Assembly: GCA_040285825.1 (NCBI GenBank)
Contig: JAUPSS010000005.1
Location: 1,612,001-1,676,000, forward strand
DNA length: 64,000 bases
Source of the DNA: Eukaryota sp. TZLM1-RC
Taxonomy: Eukaryota; Metamonada: BaSk clade
Direction of reading: 5' to 3'
This document shows positions 21,238-30,686 of the stretch, piece after piece (position 1 is the first letter of the stretch; each line of letters begins with the position of its first letter). The notes below the pieces were generated by a model that was not told the origin of the DNA, ran no database searches, and saw only the letters and a program-made list of their open reading frames with translations. A program made the translations under genes and the position numbers.

Positions 21238-21475
21238 ATACGTTTTTTGGAAGATTTTGAAGTGATTGTAAAGAGAAGAACTAACAGAAATTTCTACAGA
21301 TTGTTTTGGCAAAGTAGAATTGTGTTTTCTATTTTGAAGGAGATGTTGAAGATGGTTTCTCTTGCTTTGCTTTCTCTTGGATCTCAATATTAGAGAGTTG
21401 CATCTAGTGTTTTTGTTTTGGGAGAGATGGATTATTTGGATGTTGATTTATAGGTTTTTAATAAAATTAATAATA
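21238..21475 (+). pseudogene. LINE family C 3'-end fragment
   Basis: Matches the last about 230 bp of the copy at 16816-19020 (FLEDFEVIVKRRTNRNF, LEMDYLDVDL-type ending and TTTATAGGTTTTTAATAAAATT), with an in-frame TAG near 21392. It is a typical 5'-truncated insertion or its remnant. Confidence 0.75.
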
Positions 21476-21559
21476 TAAAAATACATTGTCAAGAAAGAAT
21501 CGATCAAAAAATCCACTAATTTAGATATTTCCCTTTTTAAAGATCATAAAGTAAAACAT

Positions 21560-22160
21560 GGAAGACTTTAAAAGAAGAGCAAGTAGAGAAAGGTCAGACA
21601 TGCTCAAAAAATTCCTGAAGTTAACCAACATATGAACCGTTTCAGTGACGGTGACTTAGTTTTGCAATTAAAAACTAATGGTGAACTCTAGGGCCGTTAC
21701 ACTGACCTTTCTCTCATTAAAGAAGTGAAATCCATCAAAAGTTGACTACTCAAAAATCTAGTGACAGGTTCAACTTTGACATCAAGCACTAATCATTGTA
21801 AACCATGTCATTACCTCATTCCGTACCCTCATTACCTCATAAGATATTGTTAGACATATCAACATTGTTGTCAGTCATATAACAGAGTCTGTGTTTGTTA
21901 AAACTATAGAACACTTTGATTTTATAGACTCGAACATCACCAAAGTTCTTGATTATTCTGCGGTTGAATATGGCTGTCAAACTTACTATGTTCTCAGAGG
22001 ATGAGGTCAAAGGAACCGAGGCACGCCAAACATATTTCTGTCCCTGTTTCGGTCTCTGTTTTCATTCTTCCAAGATCACAAATGTTCTGTTCAATTCACC
22101 AATACTTGTGTACAAAATTGAATTCAAGCACCCTGACACTGCTGAATTTTCTTTTTAGAT
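21560..22160 (+). pseudogene. gypsy-1 integrase C-terminal relic
   Basis: Aligned by eye to 7010-7500: PEVNQHMNRFSDGDLVLQL, then GPF-like and LLKNL segments, and KGTEARQTYF in place of KSTEAYQTYL. Stops and small insertions interrupt it. No LTR follows, so it is an old fragment. Confidence 0.7.
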
Positions 22161-22492
22161 ATTGTTGAGCAACTATTTCATCACATAGCAGTGTTTGGTC
22201 TAGATCATCAGTAATAACTTGATCCATGCTGTCACAATTTAATTTAAAATAATCATACACTGGTATGGGTTCCCGCTATTTTTGACACAATAATGATTTA
22301 CAACCACCAGTTTTTCACGTTTTGGTCACAGTCAATAGCCGTCAGTTGAGCATTGACCTCTTCTTCAATCTTGTATTGTTTTCTAAATCAACGTTAGCTT
22401 TTATTGTTTTCTCAATTATTAAACTTTTTTGTCTTGACAGTAATAAACACGCCCTTTTGTACTGTCTAATCTTCAATCTTTTTTTTCCGAAC
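22161..22492. other. Unassigned spacer
   Basis: Beyond the gypsy relic I see no feature until the MITE terminal repeat at 22495. Confidence 0.4.
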
Positions 22493-22494
22493 TA

Positions 22495-22962
22495 CAATAA
22501 ACGGTTTAATTACTCTGGTCCCGACTAATTTCCATAGTAGTTTTGATGTCGACCATATAACTATTAGTCTGGTCCCGACTAAATTAAATCCCGACTATAT
22601 TCCATTTATTTCTATTAGTTTGGACCAGACTAATTCATCATGTAGTCAATTAGTCGGGATTTTTTTTCATTAGAACACAACAATCAAGACCTAAATTTTA
22701 TACCCATTGTAACCTATAACCTATTCTCAATCATTCCCCATCACTATCACTATCGGGCCAAGTTTTACCTGATTTTCATCATTCGATGGAGGCCGTTGTG
22801 CTTGGAGTCTTTCAAGGTCGTTTAGTATTGGGGATCCTAGAACCATAAGATGTAATTTGTGTGACTCAGTGTTGAATAAACTAATGTCTCTTTTTCTGCA
22901 AGAAAATAAGAATTACTCTGGACCAGACTAATAAAAATCCCGACTAATTAAACCGTTTACTG
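22495..22962. mobile_element. Non-autonomous DNA transposon (MITE), Tc1/mariner-pogo type
   Basis: Terminal inverted repeats: the left end reads CAATAAACGGTTTAATTA and the complement of the right end CAGTAAACGGTTTAATTA. Each end is flanked by TA (22493-22494 and 22963-22964), the target duplication of the Tc1/mariner superfamily. CAGT-starting ends are common in the pogo/Tigger group. The subterminal regions hold several direct and inverted copies of TCCCGACTAA and CTGGTCC/GGACCAG (22520-22660 and 22910-22950). There is no transposase ORF in the 468 bp. Confidence 0.75.
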
Positions 22963-22967
22963 TAGTT

Positions 22968-23500
22968 AGAAATGCATACTGGGAAACTTATTGAGAAGTA
23001 GGAATTTGAAGTTTACTTTCAACCTCTTTTAGTGCCTTAGTATTTGCGTAATGGTCTTCACTCCAATTGATTCTTGGCCTTTCATAATATATGAATTGGT
23101 GATTTCATTTTCTGATGGCTGATAAATGTCAATTTTTAATGACGAAAATGAACACGGGAAGCATAACAGGGTTTCTTCTAGCACCAACTAGTACTATTCA
23201 TCTGGATTTTTTCTTCCTTGTCTTATTTTTCCTTCAATTAACTGATTTCTACGAAAATGCACTCTCTTTCATCACAACTGGGAATCAATTTATAGATTGA
23301 CTTATGAACACCACCACTTTTGATCAACTCTTTCCATCACTACCCACTTGACTTATATGGTAGTGAATTCGCAAATGTAAAGTGATGTGGTGAACTTGCT
23401 TTTTACTTTGTGTGTTTTTGGTGATTATCCATCCCGAAACATCTTATTTCCTTGTCTAAATACAATTTTATCACGAAAGACTGTTTTCAATTTAATTTTT
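22968..23500. other. Unassigned spacer
   Basis: No supported gene. A 61-codon frame at 23115-23300 is A+T-driven and unlike any neighbour. Confidence 0.35.
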
Positions 23501-23504
23501 TTAT

Positions 23505-23730
23505 TTTGAAACGCAAACAAAACAACTTAACAAAAAACTAGAACTCACTATCCGCAATACAAGCATCAACATCATCAAACCTCTTCAATGCGCGATTATC
23601 ATACTCTATTCCTAATTGTAACAGTGCTTTGGTTATAACGAAATACACTGCGGGTAATACATGTTTAACACAAGATGTGCACCCCAAAGTACATAGAATT
23701 TTTGAGAAAACTTCCTTATGAAGGAAGAGA
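23505..23730 (-). pseudogene. LINE family A-like 3'-end fragment
   Basis: The minus strand ends in KALLQLGIEYDNRALKRF and DDVDACIADSEF followed by TAG, matching the family A C-terminus (KALLAIGVEYERNAVSRF ... DACLEDIEF at 58265-58357). Upstream the frame is broken. It lies 60 bp from the 3' end of the GID7-like gene. Confidence 0.65.
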
Positions 23731-23792
23731 GGTAGTCTTATGACGTTGCAGATTTTATTTATTTTTATTTTTCTATTTTTAATATTGTTTAT

Positions 23793-25634
23793 TTACACAA
23801 GATCTGCAAAGGCTTCCCTTTTACTATCCTCTTTACCTACAAAGAACATCACTTGCCCATCATCAGCTGCAGTAGCTAATACACAATTGTCATGGAATAA
23901 GGGACAAAAAGCTACACTATTAACCAACTGAGTATTACCCCTAATAAAGCTAACAGGTTTCAAAACATTTGGTGACCTTTTATTTGAATTAAATCTCCAC
24001 ACTGGTACTCTACCATCCTCAGAACCAATAGAGATAAAGACTTCATTGTCAGAAACCTTGAAGATACCAGCCTCAATTTGGAATTTGCCACTTTTATGTC
24101 CCTTTAAGGTAATGGAATAAGCAACAGGGCTCGAGAGATCATTACACAGAGGTTTTTCTTCAAAGGGAGGAAAATTTGAAACATTAAATGGTCTTGAGCT
24201 CTTTATCTTGTCAAAGTCAATCAAAGTCAAGATTTGACACGTTGAATTATGACCTGTTGCAAGAAATATATTGACTGTGGTACCGAATTTGAAAGAATCA
24301 AGTGAGATGATTTGATTTTCAATATTTACAAAGGAAAAAAACTCTAATTCAGTATTTTTGCAAATTGACTCAAATATTGAAGAATTCTTAACCCCAATCA
24401 AACGTGATCCTCTTTCCCCTGGAACGTCAGCAACAGCAACCAACACGTCATTGATTGTAATCAAATGATTGACAGGTAAAAACTTGAATTTTGCAAGCTG
24501 AACCACAGTAGCTCCACTCAATACTTGGAATAGAACCAAAAAGGAGTCTTCATCAGCAATCTCCTTGTTATATACTAAACTGACGACAAAATAAACTTTG
24601 TTATTAAAAGAGAAAAACTTTAAACTTCTAAAAAAACCCTCACCATCGGCAAGTCCAAAATCAGAAAGATTGGATTCAAACAGATAAAAACCGTTGCTAA
24701 CATTGACAACTCTCAATACATTATTCGAAATTACCCCAATTACTTGAGAATTCATACTGAAATCTAAATCATTAATTGGTTCTGGAAAGGAATGATGTTT
24801 TGGATTTGAAAGTCGTTGAAAGTCTTGCGGTGACGTCATAGTATCGATTGAAAAGAGATCAAATCCATTAGTCCCAAAAACAACCAAAAATTTGCCCCCG
24901 TCACAAAACCGGACACTCCAGGCCTCTCCTTCTATTCTTACACCACCTACCTCAATGGACGGCACCTCTATGGGCCGACATTTATGCTCGCCAAGTAAGC
25001 TTAGAGGAGTGGTGGAACAGTGAAAAGGGCAAGTGAGGAGCTCGTAAGCCAGTGACCTTGAACAAATGGAGTCAAATCTGTGTTCGGGAAGTAGCCATTC
25101 TGAAGGTACTACACTACTGAGTTCTGTCAGGCAATCAAATGGAGAGTCGTTCTTGACCCCCACATGACGTGATTTTGCCCAGACTTCTGCAGAATTCCTG
25201 GCAAGTAATAGCATTGACAGCTGGTGCAGGTGTTGTTTTGAAGTGATTGGAGTGAGTTCGTTGCGAAGAATATCGAGTGCGGTGTTGGGTGCGGTCAGTA
25301 TTGAGTTGATATACTTACGCCGAAGTAGGAGAACTTTTGCGATCATTCGTTGTTTGTTATCTGTGAACGGGATTGAATCAAGCATATCGATGGCGTCATC
25401 CCAGTGGGTTGAGAGAACATGTTTGCGGAATTTCTCAGCACTTGGAGAGTTTGCTTGAACTCCAGAGTTGTGGGAAAGTTGAGCAGCAATGTCTGCATAG
25501 CCCCATGAATCTAAGGCTTGTAGGACCACTCGGATTTGCTCAGAGTGAAGTTGTTGTACTCGATTTTGAGCAGTGGATAGCAGAGAAGAATCTGACGATG
25601 TTGCTTTTGAGAATGACTCACTAGCAGATTTCAT
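23793..25634 (-). CDS. LisH-CTLH-WD40 protein, GID7/WDR26-like
   Basis: Probable subunit of the GID/CTLH ubiquitin ligase complex, cytoplasmic or nuclear. A LisH-like helix pair begins near residue 28 (QIRVVLQALDSWGYADIAAQL), then the CTLH helices (FRKHVLSTHWDDAIDMLDSI) and a CRA-like bundle (KVLLLRRKYINSIL ... LHQLSMLLLARNSAEV). A WD40 propeller fills residues about 230-613; the best repeats are the last two (ISIGSEDGRVPVWRF and VNSVAFCPLFHDNCVLATA-ADDGQVMFF). Length 613 aa fits WDR26/Gid7. The sequence of the blades is divergent, so a paralogue cannot be excluded. Part of this gene (about 24128-24320) has a diverged second copy at 61120-61318. Confidence 0.78.
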   Translation of the reverse strand: MKSASESFSKATSSDSSLLSTAQNRVQQLHSEQIRVVLQALDSWGYADIAAQLSHNSGVQANSPSAEKFRKHVLSTHWDDAIDMLDSIPFTDNKQRMIAKVLLLRRKYINSILTAPNTALDILRNELTPITSKQHLHQLSMLLLARNSAEVWAKSRHVGVKNDSPFDCLTELSSVVPSEWLLPEHRFDSICSRSLAYELLTCPFHCSTTPLSLLGEHKCRPIEVPSIEVGGVRIEGEAWSVRFCDGGKFLVVFGTNGFDLFSIDTMTSPQDFQRLSNPKHHSFPEPINDLDFSMNSQVIGVISNNVLRVVNVSNGFYLFESNLSDFGLADGEGFFRSLKFFSFNNKVYFVVSLVYNKEIADEDSFLVLFQVLSGATVVQLAKFKFLPVNHLITINDVLVAVADVPGERGSRLIGVKNSSIFESICKNTELEFFSFVNIENQIISLDSFKFGTTVNIFLATGHNSTCQILTLIDFDKIKSSRPFNVSNFPPFEEKPLCNDLSSPVAYSITLKGHKSGKFQIEAGIFKVSDNEVFISIGSEDGRVPVWRFNSNKRSPNVLKPVSFIRGNTQLVNSVAFCPLFHDNCVLATAADDGQVMFFVGKEDSKREAFADLV

Positions 25635-25839
25635 ATCTGAAATGGAGTGTCTCCGTGCAATCTTGGAGGGAGGAGGGGCTGTAATTGTTTAATAAATATA
25701 TGATAGTCCTTTGGCAAAGGATATATTTTCAAACAAATCAAATTCTATTTTTGATAAGCACTGATCCAAACCATGGCGGTTTAGGTTGGACAAAAGCCTC
25801 AATTCTTAAGTTCAATAAATTTGTTTTCTGATAATAATT

Positions 25840-26240
25840 TTTATTAAAACACATATAAATCAAAATCCAAATGATACATCTCTTCCAAAACAAACAACTG
25901 GACGCAATTCTCTCATTGTGAGATTCAGGAAAGATCAAAGCATCAGAAACCGTCTTCAACATACCCTTAAAATAGAAAAAACAATACTTTTCTGCCTAAA
26001 CAATCTGTGGATATATTTCTGGTTTTACATTTTTAAATCAGTTCAAAATCTACCAAAATAGATATAGGGCGCTCAGAGCAACTGAACTAAATAGAGAAAG
26101 TACAATTGAAGATTCACTAAATATCATGAATTTCTATTTTCTGCATTTCAAAATGGATTATGAACTCTAGAATTAGCTAACCTTTTACTTAAGACATAAC
26201 AAGAGTCAAACGACATCACATTCACTACTTCCATAAAAAA
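25840..26240 (-). pseudogene. LINE family C 3' fragment, decayed
   Basis: Traces at 25738-25962 (MLKTVSDALIFPESHNERIASS) and further in 26040-26240 (a DVMSFDSCYV-like stretch replacing DVMSVDPCNV) follow the order of the family C C-terminus, with many indels. Old copy. Confidence 0.65.
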
Positions 26241-27473
26241 ATATTAATTAAATTTGTTGAGAATAATCAACAAGGCATTAGTAATTTTATCTTAACACCA
26301 GAACACGCTATTTTACGTTATTCTTAAGAAACTTCAAATGACATTGCAGCTTTTTTTTGGCAATTTTGGAATATCGTTGAGGACCTCAATTGAAGAAATG
26401 GCTTTTCAATCCAGATAGAACAACCATCAACATTTGATACTTAGGATTTTAGACATATTTTAGAAATTTTCTTGTAAATATAATTGTTCAAGCTCCCATG
26501 TGTTTCACTTGTTGTGAAGACGATGAAAACAAGGACTACTTTGCTACTCAATGACAGTCTCGTAAGCATAATTTCCTGACAACCGTTGATTGTGAATTGT
26601 TTAAACTATATTCTTTTCTCAAACATTGTGTTTCTGTCGAAATATTTCCAAAAACAATGAATTATTTTATATGCTGTTTCAAGTCAATCAGTGACATTAC
26701 GCATGTTCACTGAAAACGGAGTTATACTTGGGGCTCTTATTTCTACAGAGACCTGAATAAGGGGATGTAAAACCTTAATAGCTTTACAATTGATACAAAA
26801 AAAAAGTCCATTTTCAGAATTACACACTGGTCATTTTGCAAAACATGCAACAAAAACTACCATTGAATGGGAGAAAATGTTGAAAAACTTATTGTGCTGA
26901 ATCTAATTCAATATTTTATTATTTTAATTCAATATTTTTTATGTTTTTCGGGACACGTTCTAGAATTAAGACTTCTGATTCCTGAACCACTATTTCGTCC
27001 TTATTTAGGATGCTTTAAAAAGGATCAAATTTGCTTTGTAACACCTTGTCTTCTCAGGAAGGTGTACCATATAGCAACAGCTGTTATGTTCTCTGAACAC
27101 TTTTGGATTTTGTCTACCCCCAAATAGAAAAATTCGAAATTTTCACATTTGCCACATTTAGCATCCACAGTAGTACGTCTGGCGTTAAGCAGATTTCCTG
27201 CATCTAGTCAAAGAGTTTTTATGGCCAGAGAAAAAGGCTATACACTCAGGAAGTCTGGAGATGTCTTACTAAGTACATGAAATTTACTTGACTTCATTTC
27301 TCAAAAATGTAAGCATGTCTGACTTACAAATTTCATTTCAAGAAATTTGAGACACTTTCTTGATCAACTCAAACAATGAATTTAATCATAAGTATGCTTA
27401 ATACAAAACATTTACTAAGTATCATTTGGGTAGCATTCAATAAGTACTGTTCTAATCAATTCAGTGTGACCTT
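26241..27473. other. Unassigned intergenic sequence
   Basis: More than 1 kb without a supported gene. An 86-codon frame at 26867-27127 has no family resemblance that I can see. No RNA gene seen. Confidence 0.35.
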
Positions 27474-27693
27474 GTACAATATGTGACTTAATCAATTACT
27501 CAATTAAGCACCCCACAAAAATCACTGGATAACAGATCCAGAAGAACTGCATGTTGGCAAACATGCATTGACTTTGGTTTGAATAGTTGATGTGTATACG
27601 GACAATAACAACTGAATTGGAGAAAGGTAAACTGAATTTAGAAAAGATTTGTACTTTGATGTAAAAACATTGGTTATTTCGAGTGTTTCATAT
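27474..27693 (+). repeat. Dispersed repeat, about 220 bp (copy 1)
   Basis: Matches the reverse complement of 43478-43700 over its whole length with modest divergence; shared blocks include AATTAAGCACCCCACAAA, CACTGGATAACAGATCCA and TGACTTTGGTTTGAATAG. A partial third copy is at 28655-28745. No coding sense and no terminal inverted repeats are evident, so its class is unknown. Confidence 0.7.
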
Positions 27694-28034
27694 CACCTAT
27701 TTTGAGCTCCTCATCCCAAAAATCCTTTTTCCCTTGAAATTTCATCAAAGTACTTAGGTATTTTCTTAACTTAATATGGTCTTCCCTTACCTCGACTTCA
27801 CAATCTAAACAGTTTTCTATAACCAATAAAACTAAAGTGTTGCTCTTGGATTCCCCTTGTTCATTATTATTGCAGTAATGATCATGCAAAGAATTATAAT
27901 GAAAAGAACCACGAAATACTCCTTCTCGTTTTTATAAATTGAATAAGTTGACGTTAATTTCAGAATTCAAAATCACAAATTTTATTGACTTAATAAATAA
28001 TATTTACAATATACTAACAATTAATTAGACACTT

Positions 28035-28345
28035 CATAAATAGCATCTGTTGTACCATTGAAAAGCCATTTGTTGATCTCGTACAACACCCTCGCCTAAT
28101 TCATAAGCCAGACTCAAATTATACATTGCATCCCTCTTTCCCAAATGAGCAGCTTTTTGGTAATAAAGAAACGCTTGCTCAAGGTTTTGCTGAACACCTT
28201 TACCAAAACTATAACAGTAACCTACTCACCATAGCTCCAGAATGGCCAGATTGTGTTCCTTTCTGTAACCATAAAACTGCTTCTTGAAGATCTCGATGAA
28301 CACCTTCACCATTTCTAAAGCAGTCAGCTAAATCAACCATAGCCT
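28035..28345 (-). pseudogene. Sel1-repeat protein fragment
   Basis: The minus strand gives two to three Sel1 motifs: AMVDLADCFRNGEGVHRDLQ with AVLWLQKGTQSGHSGAM, then YCYSFGKGVQQNLEQAF with YYQKAAHLGKRDAM, then YNLSLAYELGEGVVRDQQMA. One extra base near 28228 shifts the frame between the first two. Upstream it passes directly into LINE RT sequence, so the true 5' part of the gene is gone. Sel1 arrays usually form solenoid adaptor proteins; this piece is broken. Confidence 0.65.
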
Positions 28346-28650
28346 GGACAATACCAGCATCAATGGTTAAACTATCTTTTATGTTTCCTATGAGGAGACT
28401 CTTGTCGGGGTTGAGCAAAAGACCAATATTTCGGTAAAAAAGTGAGTTTCAGAAGCAATTTCATTCACCACATTCAAAGGACCAATAATTGAAATATCAT
28501 CCATATATCCTACTATTTTCAACGTTGGATAACGTTACTGAAATGAATCAAGGAATTGTAAATTCCTAAACAGAACATTAGTGGCCCAAGGGTATCACCT
28601 TATTTTACTCCACAAGATGAGAATAGATTATAAGATTAATAAATTAGTTC
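28346..28650 (-). pseudogene. LINE reverse transcriptase fragment
   Basis: Minus-strand traces of SSCGVK, then GDTLGPLMFCLGI, then VGYMDDISIIGPLNVV and LLLNPDKSLLIGN, in the order of the RT active-site region seen at 17260-17520, with stops and frameshifts. Unlike normal LINE remnants it lacks the 3' part and ends inside the RT, where Sel1 sequence begins. Confidence 0.65.
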
Positions 28651-28654
28651 ACTG

Positions 28655-28745
28655 GCTTTGAAACACATTGACCTTGGTTTAAAAAATTGATACATGTAAG
28701 GACAATAACAACTATATCAGAGGGAGATGAAGTAACTGAATAGTT
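28655..28745 (+). repeat. Dispersed repeat (partial copy 3)
   Basis: Resembles the middle of the 27474-27693 repeat: CATTGACCTTGGTTTAAAAA, then GGACAATAACAACT. Partial and diverged. Confidence 0.45.
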
Positions 28746-28870
28746 TTATATTTATATATTTCAGAATAATTAAATTGAAACCTGTATCAATTCAAAAGGA
28801 CCAATTTTCAATTCAATTTCTGTCAAAATTTACTCTAACTACAACCATTTCAATTCTTGACAGTCTAATA

Positions 28871-29473
28871 ATGTCACGTTCATGTCCCATTCATGGATCT
28901 TCCGAGTTTACGTCGTTGTCGTGTTCTCATGTTTTCTGTAACATGTGTTCTAGGGGACATAGATCGCATTGTCCGATTTGTTCTCCAGTAACTAGTTTAC
29001 CAGGAGATGAAGAGATAGCAATGATTAGATCACCAGAGAATCATTCAAACACCCTGCTAAGGCAGCAAACAGAAGATATGCCAAGCTCTCAGCCACTCAA
29101 TTGGATATCCAAGTTGAAAGCCATCAGGGATGATCAAGACACACCAGATAGTCTAACGAAGGTTGAGTACAATCTGTATGATAATGTTTCAGATACACAT
29201 CAAGCTATCAGTATTGAGGAAGTTGATTTCCTTTATGGTCCTGTTGAGTGTAACACTTGCATTCTCAAAGGCTCCTTTATGAACTGGGATGAGGGCATAC
29301 CGATGGAGAGATGTGATTATGATCCAACAGTATTTCAGACAACATTATATTTAGAAAGTTCTAACACCTATGACTTTAAGTTTGTTGTTGATGGAGAGTG
29401 GCATTGTTGTGAACGTTATGAAACACGTGTTGATGCTCAAGGAAACGTCAACAATTTTATAACGATTGAATAA
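28871..29473 (+). CDS. RING-like finger fused to CBM48 glycogen-binding domain
   Basis: Two domains in 200 residues. The N-terminus has a short cysteine-histidine finger: CPIH ... CSHVFCNMCSRGHRSHCPIC, resembling a compact or degenerate RING/B-box. After a linker of about 90 residues comes an AMPK-beta-type carbohydrate-binding module: VDFLYGPVECNTCILKGSF with MNWDEGIPM, then TYDFKFVVDGEWHC, with the conserved aromatic W's and the K/F of the glycogen site, ending NVNNFITI. CBM48 binds alpha-glucan; a RING would recruit an E2, so a glycogen-directed ubiquitin ligase is a plausible inference, not a known family to me. I chose the ATG at 28871; the frame from 28775 has no likeness upstream. Convergent with CFIm25, 116 bp apart. 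Confidence 0.75.
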   Translation: MSRSCPIHGSSEFTSLSCSHVFCNMCSRGHRSHCPICSPVTSLPGDEEIAMIRSPENHSNTLLRQQTEDMPSSQPLNWISKLKAIRDDQDTPDSLTKVEYNLYDNVSDTHQAISIEEVDFLYGPVECNTCILKGSFMNWDEGIPMERCDYDPTVFQTTLYLESSNTYDFKFVVDGEWHCCERYETRVDAQGNVNNFITIE

Positions 29474-29589
29474 ATGATTGACACTTGTATAGAAATGTTG
29501 CAGTTTATTAAAAAAATAGATAATTAATATTCAAAAAAAGATTCACAGTCTCAGATTAAATTTCATTATAGACGAATAATTAAATCATT

Positions 29590-30171
29590 TCAAGATGAAA
29601 CAATAGAAATTCTAGATAATAAACAGGGTATTTCAGACAAATACCCATACCTTTCCTTATCGTTATACAATTCATGTAAAGGTACTGCTACCAACTTATT
29701 ATTCTTGGCTTGGATAAACTCTGCAGTGGGTGGCAGTTGAACAAGATAAACCTTGAGAGTTTCCTTTGCGGAGGAGACATGAGGGGGTAGGAATGGTAGC
29801 ATTCTGGGACCAAGTTCGGGTCTATAGAATGTACCTGCATGTTCTCCAATGTCCCAGTGTATTGAAAGATTTGGATTGAGCTTCGTAGAAAGTTGTCTCT
29901 TTAAACCATCAGTTTCTCCTTCACCTGGATCGAGTCTTCCACCAGGCAGGAGGAAACCACGGGGTCCAGGGGAGTGGAGAAGCAATATATGTGGATATTT
30001 ATGTATATGTGTTAGAAAAATAGCACCTACAGATATTCTGGGACCGTAATTTTGTACGTCTGACTGAAGTCTTTCAAGAAAATTATCCATAGTAGCATCT
30101 TGTATGGGAACAGGATCCCGTAGAGACATGACATAGTTGTCAAGTGGATATGTGTGTATAATCGTGGACAT
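29590..30171 (-). CDS. NUDT21: Cleavage factor Im 25-kDa subunit (CFIm25)
   Basis: Nudix-fold RNA-binding subunit of pre-mRNA cleavage factor I, which binds UGUA upstream of poly(A) sites in the nucleus. The 193-residue protein follows the family end to end: N-terminal YPLDNYVMS, the hydrophobic VGAIFLTHIHKYPHILLL, a degenerate Nudix box (LPGGRLDPGEGETDGLKRQL) lacking the catalytic Glu set, as in CFIm25 generally, FYRPELGPRMLPFLPPHV, then KLVAVPLHELYND and the terminal LLSRI. Length is somewhat shorter than the animal protein (about 227 aa), mostly at the N-terminus. Its 5' side is only 45 bp from the Fanzor remnant. Confidence 0.92.
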   Translation of the reverse strand: MSTIIHTYPLDNYVMSLRDPVPIQDATMDNFLERLQSDVQNYGPRISVGAIFLTHIHKYPHILLLHSPGPRGFLLPGGRLDPGEGETDGLKRQLSTKLNPNLSIHWDIGEHAGTFYRPELGPRMLPFLPPHVSSAKETLKVYLVQLPPTAEFIQAKNNKLVAVPLHELYNDKERYGYLSEIPCLLSRISIVSS

Positions 30172-30215
30172 CGGCTAATAGCACAAAAATGTCAAATAGT
30201 AGCAACCTGTTAAGA

Positions 30216-30684
30216 TTACTGGAAGATGAAGATGAAATGAATCAAGTTGATCTTCTCTAAACTTCTCAAAACTTGAGGTCTTTCATTTCCTTTAAGATAC
30301 TCATCCACAACATGAATCATATCAAGAACAGCATTGACATTACGATTCCATAGACATCCACACTTCTTGCAAGTGAGTAATTCATGTCTAAGGACTGTTG
30401 GAGTCTTTGCTCTCCTGTAAGGTCTTGGGTTAGGTACTCGATGCTTCTTTACATTTTCACCTTCTTTCCCCTTGAGTACACATACCAGACATCGACAACT
30501 AGTTCTATATTCGTCCAGCAGCAATAGACGTAGGTTACGTATTTTAAACTTCTTTTGACAACCAACATTCATTATAGGTGTTTCATGCTTAAAATTGGGT
30601 TGCTTCCAATCACCCATCACTACAATTTTATTTTGTTTAATGGGTAATATTTCTTCTTGGCTGTCGATATCAATGCATTCTTAG
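30216..30684 (-). pseudogene. Fanzor (eukaryotic TnpB-like nuclease) C-terminal remnant
   Basis: The open frame (ATG at 30620, readable back to a stop near 30686) shows the end of an OrfB/TnpB-like RNA-guided nuclease: IVVMGDWKQPN, VYLVDEYRTS-like LLLLDEYRTSCRC, a zinc ribbon (CRCLVC ... CKKCGC) and the RuvC-III region LWNRNVNAVLDM. Family members read WNRDxNA here; the catalytic Asp is Asn in this copy. RuvC-I and -II and the whole N-terminal half are missing, so it cannot be active. I see no transposon ends or guide-RNA-like element nearby. Fanzor proteins ride on various eukaryotic transposons. Confidence 0.8.
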
Positions 30685-30686
30685 CA

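Noticed and set aside
23115-23300. 61-aa hydrophobic ORF as a small membrane protein
   Set aside because: Composition follows local T-richness; no start context or homologue that I recognise.
26867-27127. 86-aa plus-strand ORF
   Set aside because: A+T-driven, no recognisable motif, surrounded by repeat relics.
27674-27889. 71-aa minus-strand ORF
   Set aside because: Overlaps the end of a dispersed repeat and shows no family features.
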